Origin: an uncultured Oscillospiraceae bacterium
Lineage (GTDB): Bacteria > Bacillota > Clostridia > Oscillospirales > Oscillospiraceae
DNA: 64,000 nt
Assembly (NCBI GenBank): GCA_934589145.1
Contig: CAKTNW010000009.1
Coordinates: 1 to 64,000 of the forward strand
Direction of reading: 5' to 3'
Position numbers and translations under genes: made by a program. Positions within the stretch are counted from its first letter, which is position 1. The number at the start of each line of letters is the position of its first letter. Positions 22,991 through 32,804 of this stretch are shown piece after piece. The notes beneath the pieces are model-generated. The model did no database searches. It had not been told where the DNA came from and saw only the letters and a program-made list of their open reading frames with translations.

Positions 22991-25900
22991 GTGCCCGGCT
23001 TTAGTGTAAAAAAACCGTTGACTGTTTATGTGGTGGCCCTGGCGGTCCTGATCCTGGGCGTGGTGGCCTATCTGAAGATGACCCCCGACCTGATGCCCAA
23101 CATGGACTACCCCTATGTGATCGTCGTCACCAGCGATCCCGGCGCAAGCCCGGAAAGCGTGGAGAAGGAGATCACCAAGCCGCTGGAGAAATCGCTGGCC
23201 ACGCTGGATCAGCTGAAGAACATCACCTCCACCAGCCAGAACAGCGTCTCCATGGTGGTGCTGGAGTTTGAAAACGGCGCCAATATGGATTCCCTGGGCA
23301 TCGATATCCAGCAGCAGGTCTCCTCCCTGCAGGGCCAGTGGGACGACACCGTGTCCTCTCCCTATATCCTGAAGGTGAATCCCTCCATGATCCCCGTCAT
23401 GGTGGCCGCTATCAGCAGCAGCGACATGGACGTGGGCGAGCTCAGCGATTTCGTGGAGGAAGAGCTGTCCGCCAAGCTGACCGGTATCACCGGCGTGGCC
23501 AGCGTAGAGATCATGGGCACCGTCGACCGGGAGATGCATGTGGTGCTGGATGCGGAGAAGATGGCCGCCCTGACGGAAACCATCCGCCAGAGCGCGGGCA
23601 AGCTGCTGGATAAGGCGGCAGGCCAGCTCAGCAGCGCCAAAAAGCAGGTGACTGACGCCCAGGCGGCGCTGGATGACGGTATCCGCCAGGCGGCCGACGG
23701 CATCGGCGACGGTGTGACCGGCGCCCTGAACCAGGCGGTGGACGCCCTGAAGAACGCCATGAATACCGCCCCCGCCATGTCGGAGGAGGAAAAGGCACTG
23801 CGGGAGAGTATCGCCGCCGATCAGGCGCAGATGACCGCCAATAACGAGACCATTCAGGCCAATCTGGCCATCATCGCCGACCCCGACGCCACCGACGAGG
23901 AGAAGGAGGCCGCCCGGGCGGAGAACGAGACGCTGTCCGCCGCCAATATGGAACTGGCCCAGCGCGTCACCGAGAATACCCAGACCCTGACCCAGCTGGT
24001 GGCCCAGCGGACGGAGGATCAGCTCCGGCAGGGCGTGGACGAGATGCAGAAGACCATCCAGGAGATCGAGGATTTCCTTAACGATCCCAACCGCTTCGAT
24101 TCCCTGGGCAACCAGATCTCCGGCGGTGTGGAGTCCATGCTGGACGGCGTGCTGCTGATGACCGAGGGCAACGTGCAGCTGAAGCTGGCGCTGCAGCAGA
24201 TCGAGGACGGCGAGGCCCAACTGGCCCAGACCCGCAAGCAGGTGCTGGAGCAGTTGGATCTGGACGGCATGCTGTCCGTCTCCATGATCGAGCAGCTGCT
24301 GACGGCCCAGGATTTCTCCATGCCTGCCGGCTACATAGACGATAACGACGGCATCAGCTACATGGTGTCCGTGGGCAACGAGATCAGCACCACCGACGAG
24401 CTGGAAGATATGGTGCTATTTGACCTGGGCATCGACGGCATGGAGCCCGTCCGACTCAGCGACGTGGCCACCGTGTTCTATACCGACAATTCCGACCAGA
24501 TCTACGCCAAGCTGGACGGTGAAAACGGCATTATCGCCTCCTTCACCAAGCAGTCCAACTACGCCACGGCGGAGGTCTCCGACAACATCACCGTCCGTCT
24601 GGATCAACTGACGCAGGAGTATCAGGGCATCAGCTTCAAGCCCCTGATGGACCAGGGCGACTATATCCACCTGATCGTGGAGACCATCATCTCGTCCCTC
24701 CTGTGGGGCGCGCTGTTCTCCGTGGTGGTGCTGTTCCTGTTCCTGCGGGACTGGCGGCCTACGCTGATCACCCTGATCGCCATTCCCACCAGTGTGATAT
24801 TCGCCGTGGTGCTGATGTATTTCACCGGCGTCACCATCAACATGATCTCCCTCAGCGGTCTGCTGGTGGCGGTGGGCATGCTGGTGGATAACTCGGTAGT
24901 GGTCATCGAGAATATCTACCGGCTCCGCGCAAGAGGCGCCACGGTGGTGCAGGCCGCCGTGTCCGGCGCGCGGCAGGTGCTGGGCGCCATCGCCTCCAGC
25001 ACGCTGACCACCGTGTGCGTGTTCGCCCCCATCGTGTTTGTGGAGGGCCTGACCCGCGAGCTGTTTACCGACCTGGCCCTGACCATCACCTATTCCCTGC
25101 TGGCCAGCCTTCTGGTGGCGCTGACGCTGGTGCCCGCCATGGCCAGCGGCATGCTGCAGCGTCCGCTGGTGCAGAAGCCCGGCCTGCTGGATAAGATCTA
25201 TCCCGCTTACAAAAAGGCCATCGTCTGGTCGCTGGATCACAAGGCGGCGGTGCTGGCCGGTTCCCTGGCGCTGCTGCTCCTCTCCGGCATTGTTACCGTC
25301 AGCCGGGGCTTCAGCTTTATGCCCGATATGGATATGAACAGCGTCAACGTCACCGTCTATATGCCGGAGGACTGTACCCGTGAGGAGGCCGTGGAATATA
25401 CCGACGAGGTGGCCCGCCGCTGCATGACGGTGGAGGGCGTGGACGCCGTGGGTGCCATGATCCAGGCCGACACGGCCCTGACCATGATGACCACCACCGG
25501 CAGCGGCCAATACGACGCCACCATTTACATCACTCTGCCGGACAGCTACTCCGGCAACAGCGTGGGCAAGGAGATCGAGGCCCTGTGCGCCGACATGGAC
25601 TGCCGCGTGACGGCGGAGAACGTCATGTCCGGCATGATGAGCTATGTCACCGGCAACGGCGTGTCCCTGCAGGTCTACAGCGAGGATATGGAGACGCTGC
25701 AGTCCACTGCCAGGGCCATAGCCGCCCGCATTGAGCAGGTGGAGGGCACCGTGGACGTGTCCGACGGTCTGGAGGACGCGGCACAGGCCCTGCATGTGAC
25801 GGTGGACCGCACCAAGGCCATGGAGCACGGCATGACCGTGGCCCAGATCTATATGCAGGTGGCTGCCGCCCTGAACACCACCTCCACCGGCACTGACATG

Positions 25901-26848
25901 GTGCTGGACGATACCTCCATGCAGCTCATCATCCAGCAGGATGAGAGCAGCAAAATGACCGTGGAGTCCCTGCCGGAGCTGAAGATCGACCCCGACAGCG
26001 CCATGTCCTCCGCCATGAGCGGCGGCACCTCGGATTCCTCCGCCTCCTCCTTGGCCGCCATGTCCGGCACGGAGGACGAGGATACCGACAACAGCTTCCT
26101 GCTGAAGGACGTGGCTACGGTGGAAAAGACCGTCAGCCTGAACACCATCAACCGTGACCAGCAGCGCCGATGCGTTACCGTCACCGCCGGCATCGCCGAC
26201 GGCAAGAATGTCACCCTGGTGTCCGACCAGGTGACCAAGGCCGTGGAGGCCATGGAGCTGCCGGAGGGCGCGACCATCGAGTTCAACGGCGAAAACGAGC
26301 AGATCATGGACGCCATGGGTCAGGTGCTGCTGATGCTGCTGCTGGGCATCGTGCTGGTGTACTTCGTCATGGTGGCCCAGTTCCAGTCCCTGCGTGAGCC
26401 CTTCATCATCATGTTCACCATCCCCCTGGCCTTCACCGGCGGCTTCCTGGCGCTGCTGCTCAGCGGCACGGAGCTCAGCGTCATTTCCCTCATTGGCTTC
26501 GTGATGCTGGTGGGCATCATCGTCAACAACGGCATCGTGCTGGTGGACTACATCAACCAGCAGCGCCTGGCGGGCATGGAGCGGCGGGACGCCATCATCG
26601 ACGCGGGCGTCACCCGTTTGCGGCCCATTCTGATGACCTCTCTGACCACCATTCTGGGCCTGATCGTCACGGCGTTGGCGAAGAACGCCGGTACCTCCCT
26701 GATCCAGCCGGTGGCGCTGGTGTGCATCGGCGGCCTGCTGTATGCCACGCTGATGACGCTGTTCGTGGTGCCCTGTATGTACGAGATCGTCAGCAAGAAG
26801 AAGCTCCGTCATGTGGACGAGAAGGAGCTGGAGATCCTGCAAGATTAA
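22991..26848 (+). CDS. RND-family (AcrB/SwrC-type) multidrug or lipopeptide exporter with long coiled-coil insertion
   Basis: A 1285-residue resistance-nodulation-division transporter. It begins with a transmembrane helix (about 8-28), then the porter domain start TPDLMPNMDYPYVIVVTSDP. Transmembrane bundles occur near 560-740 and 1105-1275, with family motifs GMLVDNSVVVIENIYR and GIIVNNGIVLVDYINQ that carry the proton-relay acidic residues. Typical AcrB-type proteins have about 1030 residues; the extra length is mainly an insertion at about 200-430 rich in Ala, Gln and Glu heptads, and an acidic Ser-rich loop near 1010-1040. Start is GTG at 22991 after GAGAGGAAG. In Gram-positives such pumps resemble SwrC. 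Single-gene unit with its own terminator. Confidence 0.92.
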   Translation: MPGFSVKKPLTVYVVALAVLILGVVAYLKMTPDLMPNMDYPYVIVVTSDPGASPESVEKEITKPLEKSLATLDQLKNITSTSQNSVSMVVLEFENGANMDSLGIDIQQQVSSLQGQWDDTVSSPYILKVNPSMIPVMVAAISSSDMDVGELSDFVEEELSAKLTGITGVASVEIMGTVDREMHVVLDAEKMAALTETIRQSAGKLLDKAAGQLSSAKKQVTDAQAALDDGIRQAADGIGDGVTGALNQAVDALKNAMNTAPAMSEEEKALRESIAADQAQMTANNETIQANLAIIADPDATDEEKEAARAENETLSAANMELAQRVTENTQTLTQLVAQRTEDQLRQGVDEMQKTIQEIEDFLNDPNRFDSLGNQISGGVESMLDGVLLMTEGNVQLKLALQQIEDGEAQLAQTRKQVLEQLDLDGMLSVSMIEQLLTAQDFSMPAGYIDDNDGISYMVSVGNEISTTDELEDMVLFDLGIDGMEPVRLSDVATVFYTDNSDQIYAKLDGENGIIASFTKQSNYATAEVSDNITVRLDQLTQEYQGISFKPLMDQGDYIHLIVETIISSLLWGALFSVVVLFLFLRDWRPTLITLIAIPTSVIFAVVLMYFTGVTINMISLSGLLVAVGMLVDNSVVVIENIYRLRARGATVVQAAVSGARQVLGAIASSTLTTVCVFAPIVFVEGLTRELFTDLALTITYSLLASLLVALTLVPAMASGMLQRPLVQKPGLLDKIYPAYKKAIVWSLDHKAAVLAGSLALLLLSGIVTVSRGFSFMPDMDMNSVNVTVYMPEDCTREEAVEYTDEVARRCMTVEGVDAVGAMIQADTALTMMTTTGSGQYDATIYITLPDSYSGNSVGKEIEALCADMDCRVTAENVMSGMMSYVTGNGVSLQVYSEDMETLQSTARAIAARIEQVEGTVDVSDGLEDAAQALHVTVDRTKAMEHGMTVAQIYMQVAAALNTTSTGTDMVLDDTSMQLIIQQDESSKMTVESLPELKIDPDSAMSSAMSGGTSDSSASSLAAMSGTEDEDTDNSFLLKDVATVEKTVSLNTINRDQQRRCVTVTAGIADGKNVTLVSDQVTKAVEAMELPEGATIEFNGENEQIMDAMGQVLLMLLLGIVLVYFVMVAQFQSLREPFIIMFTIPLAFTGGFLALLLSGTELSVISLIGFVMLVGIIVNNGIVLVDYINQQRLAGMERRDAIIDAGVTRLRPILMTSLTTILGLIVTALAKNAGTSLIQPVALVCIGGLLYATLMTLFVVPCMYEIVSKKKLRHVDEKELEILQD

Positions 26849-26862
26849 ATCCGGTGAAAAAT

Positions 26863-26906
26863 AAAAAAGGACACCGTTCTGCCACTGGCGGAACGGTGTC
26901 CTTTTT
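26863..26906 (+). terminator. Intrinsic terminator after the RND gene
   Basis: AAAAAAGGACACCGTTCTGC-CACT-GGCGGAACGGTGTCCTTTTT; a stem of about 15 bp. Confidence 0.92.
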
Positions 26907-26922
26907 GTCCCTGAACGTGCGT

Positions 26923-26951
26923 GACCGGAGCGCCCGATCAGCGCTCCGGTC
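26923..26951. other. Isolated GC-rich hairpin
   Basis: GACCGGAGCGC-CCGATCA-GCGCTCCGGTC: 11-bp perfect arms with no T run, between the RND terminator and the promoter at 27134. The remaining bases to 27133 hold no gene I can support. Confidence 0.55.
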
Positions 26952-27133
26952 ATGCGGAGAGGAAGTTCTAATGAAAATTCAAAAAGAATCGTCGGATAAC
27001 CTACATACCGACTATGCAGACAGCATAGCACAAGTTGCTCCATTTGTAAAGCGCGTGATAGGAATCATTTCCATGAAACCTTGTACTGATAGGAAAACCG
27101 TCGTTTCCTGGGGAAATATGCCACCGGCGGGGG

Positions 27134-27162
27134 TTGACTTTGGGCCGCGGAATCCCTATAAT
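27134..27162 (+). promoter_or_regulatory. Strong promoter of the B12 surface-protein operon
   Basis: TTGACT (27134-27139), 17-bp spacer, TATAAT (27157-27162). It starts a leader of roughly 450 bases before the first gene at 27617, which holds the riboswitch and two terminators. Confidence 0.8.
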
Positions 27163-27188
27163 AAAATGGAATATGAATACGGCCTGTT

Positions 27189-27412
27189 GATCCGGTGTAG
27201 CCGCTTGCCGCAACGCCTCTTTAGGGAGGTCAGGCAGCGGTGCAAAAGAAAAGGGATAAACCCTACGCGACCGGCACTGTGAGCGCAAGAACGTATCTGA
27301 AGCGGCATCCGCCGCCGGGAGGAAACTCCGCCATTGCAGGACTTGCTTCTGTGAGAAGGTAAGGTACGAACGGGGAGCATGACTGCTCCGTGGCGCGAGT
27401 CAGGAGAATTGC
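27189..27412 (+). promoter_or_regulatory. Cobalamin riboswitch, divergent form
   Basis: The leader shows cobalamin-riboswitch landmarks in order: a helix GCCGCTTGCC...GGCAGCGG with inner hairpin CCTCTTTAGGGAGG; AAAAGGGATAA; GCGACCGGCACTGTGAGCGC, the conserved CACTGTGA core; GCCATTGCAG; GAAGGTAAGG; and GCGAGTCAGGAGAATTGC, matching the 3' GAGYCAGGAGACCTGC motif. The first-half L5-like box GGTGNNAATCC is not clear, so it is divergent. Two terminators follow at 27471 and 27513, as expected for transcriptional control. Boundaries are approximate. Confidence 0.72.
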
Positions 27413-27470
27413 ATCGTCCAGGGCCATTGCAGCGGGCGCACTCTCCGTATGCAGGACGAGCACATAGCGC

Positions 27471-27507
27471 GCTGATTTTTCCGTATCTGCGGAAAGGTCA
27501 GCTTTTT
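27471..27507 (+). terminator. Riboswitch expression-platform terminator 1
   Basis: GCTGATTTTTCCG-TATCTG-CGGAAAGGTCAGC followed by TTTTT; imperfect 13-bp stem, 60 bases after the riboswitch core. Confidence 0.7.
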
Positions 27508-27512
27508 GTTGT

Positions 27513-27551
27513 GTAAAAAGCGCCGGCATCCAAGGATGTCCGGCGCTTTTC
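27513..27551 (+). terminator. Riboswitch expression-platform terminator 2
   Basis: AAAAAGCGCCGGCATCC-AA-GGATGTCCGGCGCTTTT: strong stem with one bulge, directly after terminator 1. Tandem terminators before the first gene suggest tight shut-off. Confidence 0.85.
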
Positions 27552-27616
27552 CATCTTATGAGCCGCCGCGGTCTTTACCGAGAGAAGGGCGTACCCACTG
27601 AGGAGAAAACGAAACG

Positions 27617-29542
27617 ATGAAACACTTTCTGCAAAAATACAAGAAAGCGCTGGTCTCCGGCGCGGTATGCCTGGTGCTGGCGCTGGCGCTGGCGGTAGGC
27701 AGCTGGGCGGCCCTGTCCGCGGATCGGGCGCAGCCCGACGCGCCGAAGGCCCGGGAATATCCCGGCCTGAACATCGACCAGATCGGCCTGCGCTACGACC
27801 AGCAGTCCCAGACCCAGGACGGCGCCGCCGGAAGCGGCGAGGGGGACGGCCAGTCCCAATCCGAGGATACAGAGCCTCAGGACGACGCGCCGCCCCAGGA
27901 AACGCCCAAGCCGGATCAGATCACGGTAGAAGAGCCGGATCCCGGCGAGGATCAGCAGCCCAGCGAGGATCAGAAGGACGACGAGAATCCCGGCGACGGC
28001 CCTGCCGACCCGGAGAATCCCGACGATCAGCCGGAGGAGCCGCAGATCACCACATCCCTCCGCAACCAGACCATCACCCAGGAGGAACTGCGGGACGGCA
28101 TGTTTTCCTTTGTGGCCAAGGTGCTCAACGGTCAGGACGACACCTACCTTCGGGCACGCATCAAGAACAGCGCGACCAACGGCAAATGGATCACTGCCTC
28201 CGGCGATGACTATACCACCAAGCTGGCGCTGGGCCGCAACGAGATCACCCTTCTGCTGAAGCGGGGCGCGGAGGTTATCGGCGAGGTCACCTATGTCGTC
28301 AACTACCGGGCCGCTATGGCGACAGAGGACGAACCCGAAAAGGGCGACGAGCCGCCTACCATCCGCACCAGCCTGGATAATGCCGCCACCGAGACCACCA
28401 ACCGCAACATGACCCTGACCGTCTGGGCCACGGACGGACAGGAGAACCCCATTCACCAGAACCATGTCAAGGTGATGCTGGACGGCAAGGAGATCACCCA
28501 ATACACCGGCTCCGGCGCCAGCGGCCTGGAATATAAGCTGTATCTGGAAGCGGGCAATGTGGGCAGCAAGACGGAACATACCGTCACGGTGCTGGCCTGG
28601 GACGACAAGGGAAATTCCACGCTCAAAACCTATAAGATCGTCTATAAGACCCGTGACAGCGGCGAAAAGATCGGAACCGCCACGGTGCGCCTGGATCTGT
28701 CGGTGCTGGGACTGGGCATTATTGAAGCCCCGGTCAGCACGGACATTTTCCAGGATGTTCCCGCCTCCTACGCGGTGAAAGAGGTGCTGGAAAAGCTGGG
28801 CTATACCATTGCCTATGACGGTTCGCTGGACAACGGCTTTTACCTGACCCGCATCAGCCGCAACATGGCCTTCAAATATGCGCAGATCCCCGAGGAACTG
28901 AAGCACCTGCTGGAACTGGACGGCCTGTCGGTGACGGTGCCCAAGCCCCAGGTCGGCAAGAACAGTGTGGGCGAATTTGACTATACCATGGGTTCCGGCT
29001 GGATGTACAGCATCAACGGCGCCTATCCCGGCAAGGGTCTGTCGGAATACTTCCTCAGTGACGGCGATACCCTGACGCTGCGCTTTACCTTGGCTTACGG
29101 CAAGGATATCGGCGGCGGAAACTCCGGCGCAAACAGTGGCGCGCTGCAAAAGTACTGCGGCAAATGGGTGGATGGCCGCTATATCCCCAATCACACCTAT
29201 AAGGACGGCGTATGCGCTATCTGCGGTGCGGTGGATCCGGAGCACCCCCATAACGAGACGGAGGAGATCACCCGTCCCGCCACCTGCACCGAGGCCGGCG
29301 AAAAGACCTATACCTGTTCCATCTGCGGCGAGAGCCATACCGAAGCCATTCCCGCCGCGGGCCATCACTATGAAAACGGCGTCTGCACCGTCTGCGGACA
29401 GCCGGATCCCGACGCCAAGCCGGAACCGACCCCGGATCCTGACCCCACCCCTGATCCGGAGCCCGATCCCGGTACGGACCCGGAGCCGACGCCCGACCCC
29501 AACCCCGGCGGAGAGGAGACACAAAATGAAAATGCTGCGTAA
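27617..29542 (+). CDS. Secreted DUF4430 (transcobalamin beta-domain-like) protein
   Basis: A 641-residue exported protein: basic start and hydrophobic signal (about 10-33), an Asp/Glu/Pro/Gln-rich linker (about 60-145), two beta-sandwich-like regions (about 150-350), a DUF4430 domain (about 365-500) with GSGWMYSINGAYPGKGLSEY and FLSDGDTLTLRFTLAYGKDI, then three CxxC modules (CAICG, CSICG, CTVCG, about 533-598) and a PDPxP-rich tail. DUF4430 is the fold of the C-terminal domain of animal transcobalamin and intrinsic factor, which holds B12 from one side. There is no sorting signal. With the cobalamin riboswitch upstream, surface corrinoid binding is the natural inference. AGGAGA precedes the ATG. 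Confidence 0.88.
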   Translation: MKHFLQKYKKALVSGAVCLVLALALAVGSWAALSADRAQPDAPKAREYPGLNIDQIGLRYDQQSQTQDGAAGSGEGDGQSQSEDTEPQDDAPPQETPKPDQITVEEPDPGEDQQPSEDQKDDENPGDGPADPENPDDQPEEPQITTSLRNQTITQEELRDGMFSFVAKVLNGQDDTYLRARIKNSATNGKWITASGDDYTTKLALGRNEITLLLKRGAEVIGEVTYVVNYRAAMATEDEPEKGDEPPTIRTSLDNAATETTNRNMTLTVWATDGQENPIHQNHVKVMLDGKEITQYTGSGASGLEYKLYLEAGNVGSKTEHTVTVLAWDDKGNSTLKTYKIVYKTRDSGEKIGTATVRLDLSVLGLGIIEAPVSTDIFQDVPASYAVKEVLEKLGYTIAYDGSLDNGFYLTRISRNMAFKYAQIPEELKHLLELDGLSVTVPKPQVGKNSVGEFDYTMGSGWMYSINGAYPGKGLSEYFLSDGDTLTLRFTLAYGKDIGGGNSGANSGALQKYCGKWVDGRYIPNHTYKDGVCAICGAVDPEHPHNETEEITRPATCTEAGEKTYTCSICGESHTEAIPAAGHHYENGVCTVCGQPDPDAKPEPTPDPDPTPDPEPDPGTDPEPTPDPNPGGEETQNENAA

Positions 29543-30694
29543 TATCGTATCCTGCGCCGCCGCGCTGGTGCTGGCGCTGACGCTGTGCGTCACCGCCTTC
29601 GGCGACAGCGCGTCCTATGGCGACATGGCTGCATCCATCGCCGCCGCGGAGAAGGCCCAGCTAGGCGTGGCGCAGGACGCCCCGCTGCTGACGGAGGAAA
29701 ATCTTCCCGCGGGAAGCTCCGTGTCCGATTGGACGGCCCTTGCCATGGCCCGCGCCGGTGTTGCCGACGACTATGAAGGCTACCTGTCCCGCCTGCAATC
29801 CTATGTGGAGCAGAAGTATGCGGAGAACGGCGGCCTGCATGAGGTAAAAGCCACCGAATACCACCGGATCGCCCTGACCGCGGCGGCCCTGGGCGGCGAT
29901 CCCACCGCCTTCGGCACGAAGCCGGACGGTACCGCCATCGACCTGGTGGCCGACGGCACCTATAACTGGCAGGGGGAGAATGAGCTGGGCGCACAGGGTC
30001 TCAACGGATGGATCTTCGCCCTGCTGACCATGGACGCGGTAGGCGCGGAAGTCCCTGCCGACGCCCGGTACAGCCGGGAGAGTATCGTGGATGCCATCGT
30101 CTCCGCCCAACTGCCGGACGGCGGCTTCTCCCTGGGCGGCAGCGATATGGATGTGGATATCACCGCCATGGCCCTGCAGGCGCTGTCCCCCTATCAGGCG
30201 CAGTACCCGGAGGCCATCGACGCGGCGCTGAACGCCCTGTCGGCTGTTCAGCTTCCCTCCGGCGGCTTTGAGAGCTGGGGCGCCCAGAGCAGCGAGAGCG
30301 GCGCCCAGGTGATCCTGGCTCTGTGCGCGCTGGACGTCGATCCCGAGTCGGATGAACGCTTCCAGAAGGCGGAGGGCAACGTGATCGACGCGCTGCTGGC
30401 CTTCTGCACGGAGGATGGCGGCGTTGCCCACGAGAAGGGCGGCCAGGCCGACGCTATGGCCGGCGAACAGGCCATGCAGGCGCTGGCCGCCATGGCCCTG
30501 CGGCAGCAGGGCGCGGGACGGTTCTTTGACCTGACCGGTGTTCATCCCGTCCAGCTGGAAACGACTCCGGATACCACCACGGAGACCCCCGCGGAGAGCG
30601 GCACGTCCTTCCCTGTTCTGCCTGTTATATTGATCGTCGCCGCCATCGCGGCGGCACTGGTGCTGATACTGCGAAAGAAAAGAGAGAAAAAAGC

Positions 30695-30698
<4 letters not shown>
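29526..30698 (+). CDS. Membrane-anchored alpha/alpha-toroid (prenyltransferase/squalene-oxidase-repeat) protein
   Basis: A 390-residue protein: signal peptide (1-26), toroid repeats with QLPDGGFSLGGSDMDVDITA near 195, QLPSGGFESW near 242 and EDGGVAH near 296, and a C-terminal transmembrane anchor (about 360-382) ending KKREKKA. The GGF-type repeats form alpha6/alpha6 barrels in terpene cyclases, and the same fold makes the N-terminal domain of transcobalamin and intrinsic factor. It overlaps the DUF4430 gene by 17 bases. Together they look like the two halves of a transcobalamin on separate chains. It lacks the DxDD motif of cyclases, so catalysis is unlikely. The ATG at 29526 has GGAGAGGAG upstream. 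Confidence 0.85.
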
Positions 30699-31633
<935 letters not shown>

Positions 31634-31635
31634 CC

Positions 31636-32778
31636 ATGACGGCTTTGCTTGTGTGGCTGGTGTGTCTTGTCTGTGCCGCGCTGTGGTATGTGCTGACCGC
31701 CTCCGCCGCGGCCCTGACGGCGGCTGCCGCTCTGGTGCTGGCTGCCCTGTCGGGCATTATCATGGCGCTGGCTGCCCGCCGCCGCGTGACGGTGGAGTGG
31801 GAGACGCCCCAGACCGGCGTGGCCCACCAGCCCTGTACCCTGACGGTGCGGGCCGTCAATGGCTCGGCGCTGCCCCTGCCCTGCATCCGTGTCTGGCTGC
31901 GGACAGAGAACCTGCTGACGGGCCAGACGGCCGCCATGACCCTGCCCCTGTCCGCCCCGCCCCGCCGCGCCGGAGAGCGCCGGGTGACGCTGGAGGATCC
32001 CCTGTGCGGCGTCTACCGCCTGCGTGTGGAAAAGGCCCGGGTCTATGACCTGCTGGGGCTGGTCGGCTTCGTCCTGCCCGCCATGGAGCGGCGGGAGTTC
32101 CCGGTGGAGCCCGACCTGTTGGAACTGCGGCTGAACCTGCCTCTGCGCACCGGCGTCAGCGACGACAGCGACAGCTATTCCCAGGAGCGGCCCGGCTATG
32201 ACTTTGCCGATACCTTCCAACTGCGGGAGTACGTTCCCGGCGACAGTGCCAAGCAGATCCACTGGAAGCTCAGCAGCAAGCTGGACCGTCTGGTGGTCCG
32301 TGACCCCGGTCTGCCGCTGGAGCGCAGCGTCCTGCTGCTGTGGGAGCGCCGGGCGGAGCGCGAGACGCCCCGTCAGGCCAGCGCCATGGCGGAGCTGGTG
32401 GTCTCCCTGGCCCGGGAGCTGCTGCGGCAGGGCGTCCGCTGCCAGGCGGCGTGGAACGATGCCGCCGGACAGGACTGCGCCCTGTATGAATTAGAGGACG
32501 AGACGGCGCTGTACGACATGCTGCCCAAGCTGCTATCCGCCGCCGCAAGTCCTGGACTGGAGAGCGTGGCGGAGCTGTATCTCCGCCAATACGGCCGCCC
32601 CAGCGGCAAGACCGTGTATATCTCCGCCGGAGACTGTCCCGCCCTGGAGCGGTTGTGCGACCCGGCGGAGCTGGTGGGCCTGTTCTGCGCCGCCGAAGCG
32701 CCCCGGGACTTCCCCGGCCGCAGCTATTGCTTCGATCCCGCCGCGGAGGACGCGCTGTACGAGATCGACCTGTATTGA
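31636..32778 (+). CDS. DUF58 membrane protein
   Basis: A 380-residue protein with two N-terminal hydrophobic segments (about 2-45) and a DUF58 domain: PLCGVYRLRVEKARVYDLLG near 115-135 and the signature REYVPGDSAKQIHWKLSSK (about 195-215), followed by a vWA-like region. DUF58 proteins are regular partners of MoxR ATPases. The start ATG lies 2 bases after the MoxR stop; the GCAGGAGAAG site is inside the MoxR end. Function in the family is not settled; here it probably links the ATPase to the membrane. Confidence 0.9.
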   Translation: MTALLVWLVCLVCAALWYVLTASAAALTAAAALVLAALSGIIMALAARRRVTVEWETPQTGVAHQPCTLTVRAVNGSALPLPCIRVWLRTENLLTGQTAAMTLPLSAPPRRAGERRVTLEDPLCGVYRLRVEKARVYDLLGLVGFVLPAMERREFPVEPDLLELRLNLPLRTGVSDDSDSYSQERPGYDFADTFQLREYVPGDSAKQIHWKLSSKLDRLVVRDPGLPLERSVLLLWERRAERETPRQASAMAELVVSLARELLRQGVRCQAAWNDAAGQDCALYELEDETALYDMLPKLLSAAASPGLESVAELYLRQYGRPSGKTVYISAGDCPALERLCDPAELVGLFCAAEAPRDFPGRSYCFDPAAEDALYEIDLY

Positions 32779-32804
32779 CCGACTGTTTTATAAGAGGTAC
32801 CCCT

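Noticed and set aside
24416..27043. An 875-codon open frame opposite to the RND gene
   Set aside because: It is a His/Gly/Gln-rich antisense frame, the usual artefact of GC-rich coding DNA; the plus-strand RND reading has full family similarity.
26971..27282. Open frame of about 103 codons starting at an ATG after GAGAGGAAG, upstream of the riboswitch
   Set aside because: It spans the strong promoter at 27134-27162 and runs into the riboswitch core; its protein lacks composition bias of real genes here and resembles no family.
27189..27412. Group II intron or tRNA-like structure in the leader
   Set aside because: No domain V-type hairpin or reverse transcriptase; cobalamin-riboswitch landmarks explain the conserved blocks better.
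27575..29593. A 672-codon minus-strand frame opposite the first DUF4430 gene
   Set aside because: Antisense frame with no similarity or ribosome site; the plus strand has signal peptide and DUF4430 motifs.
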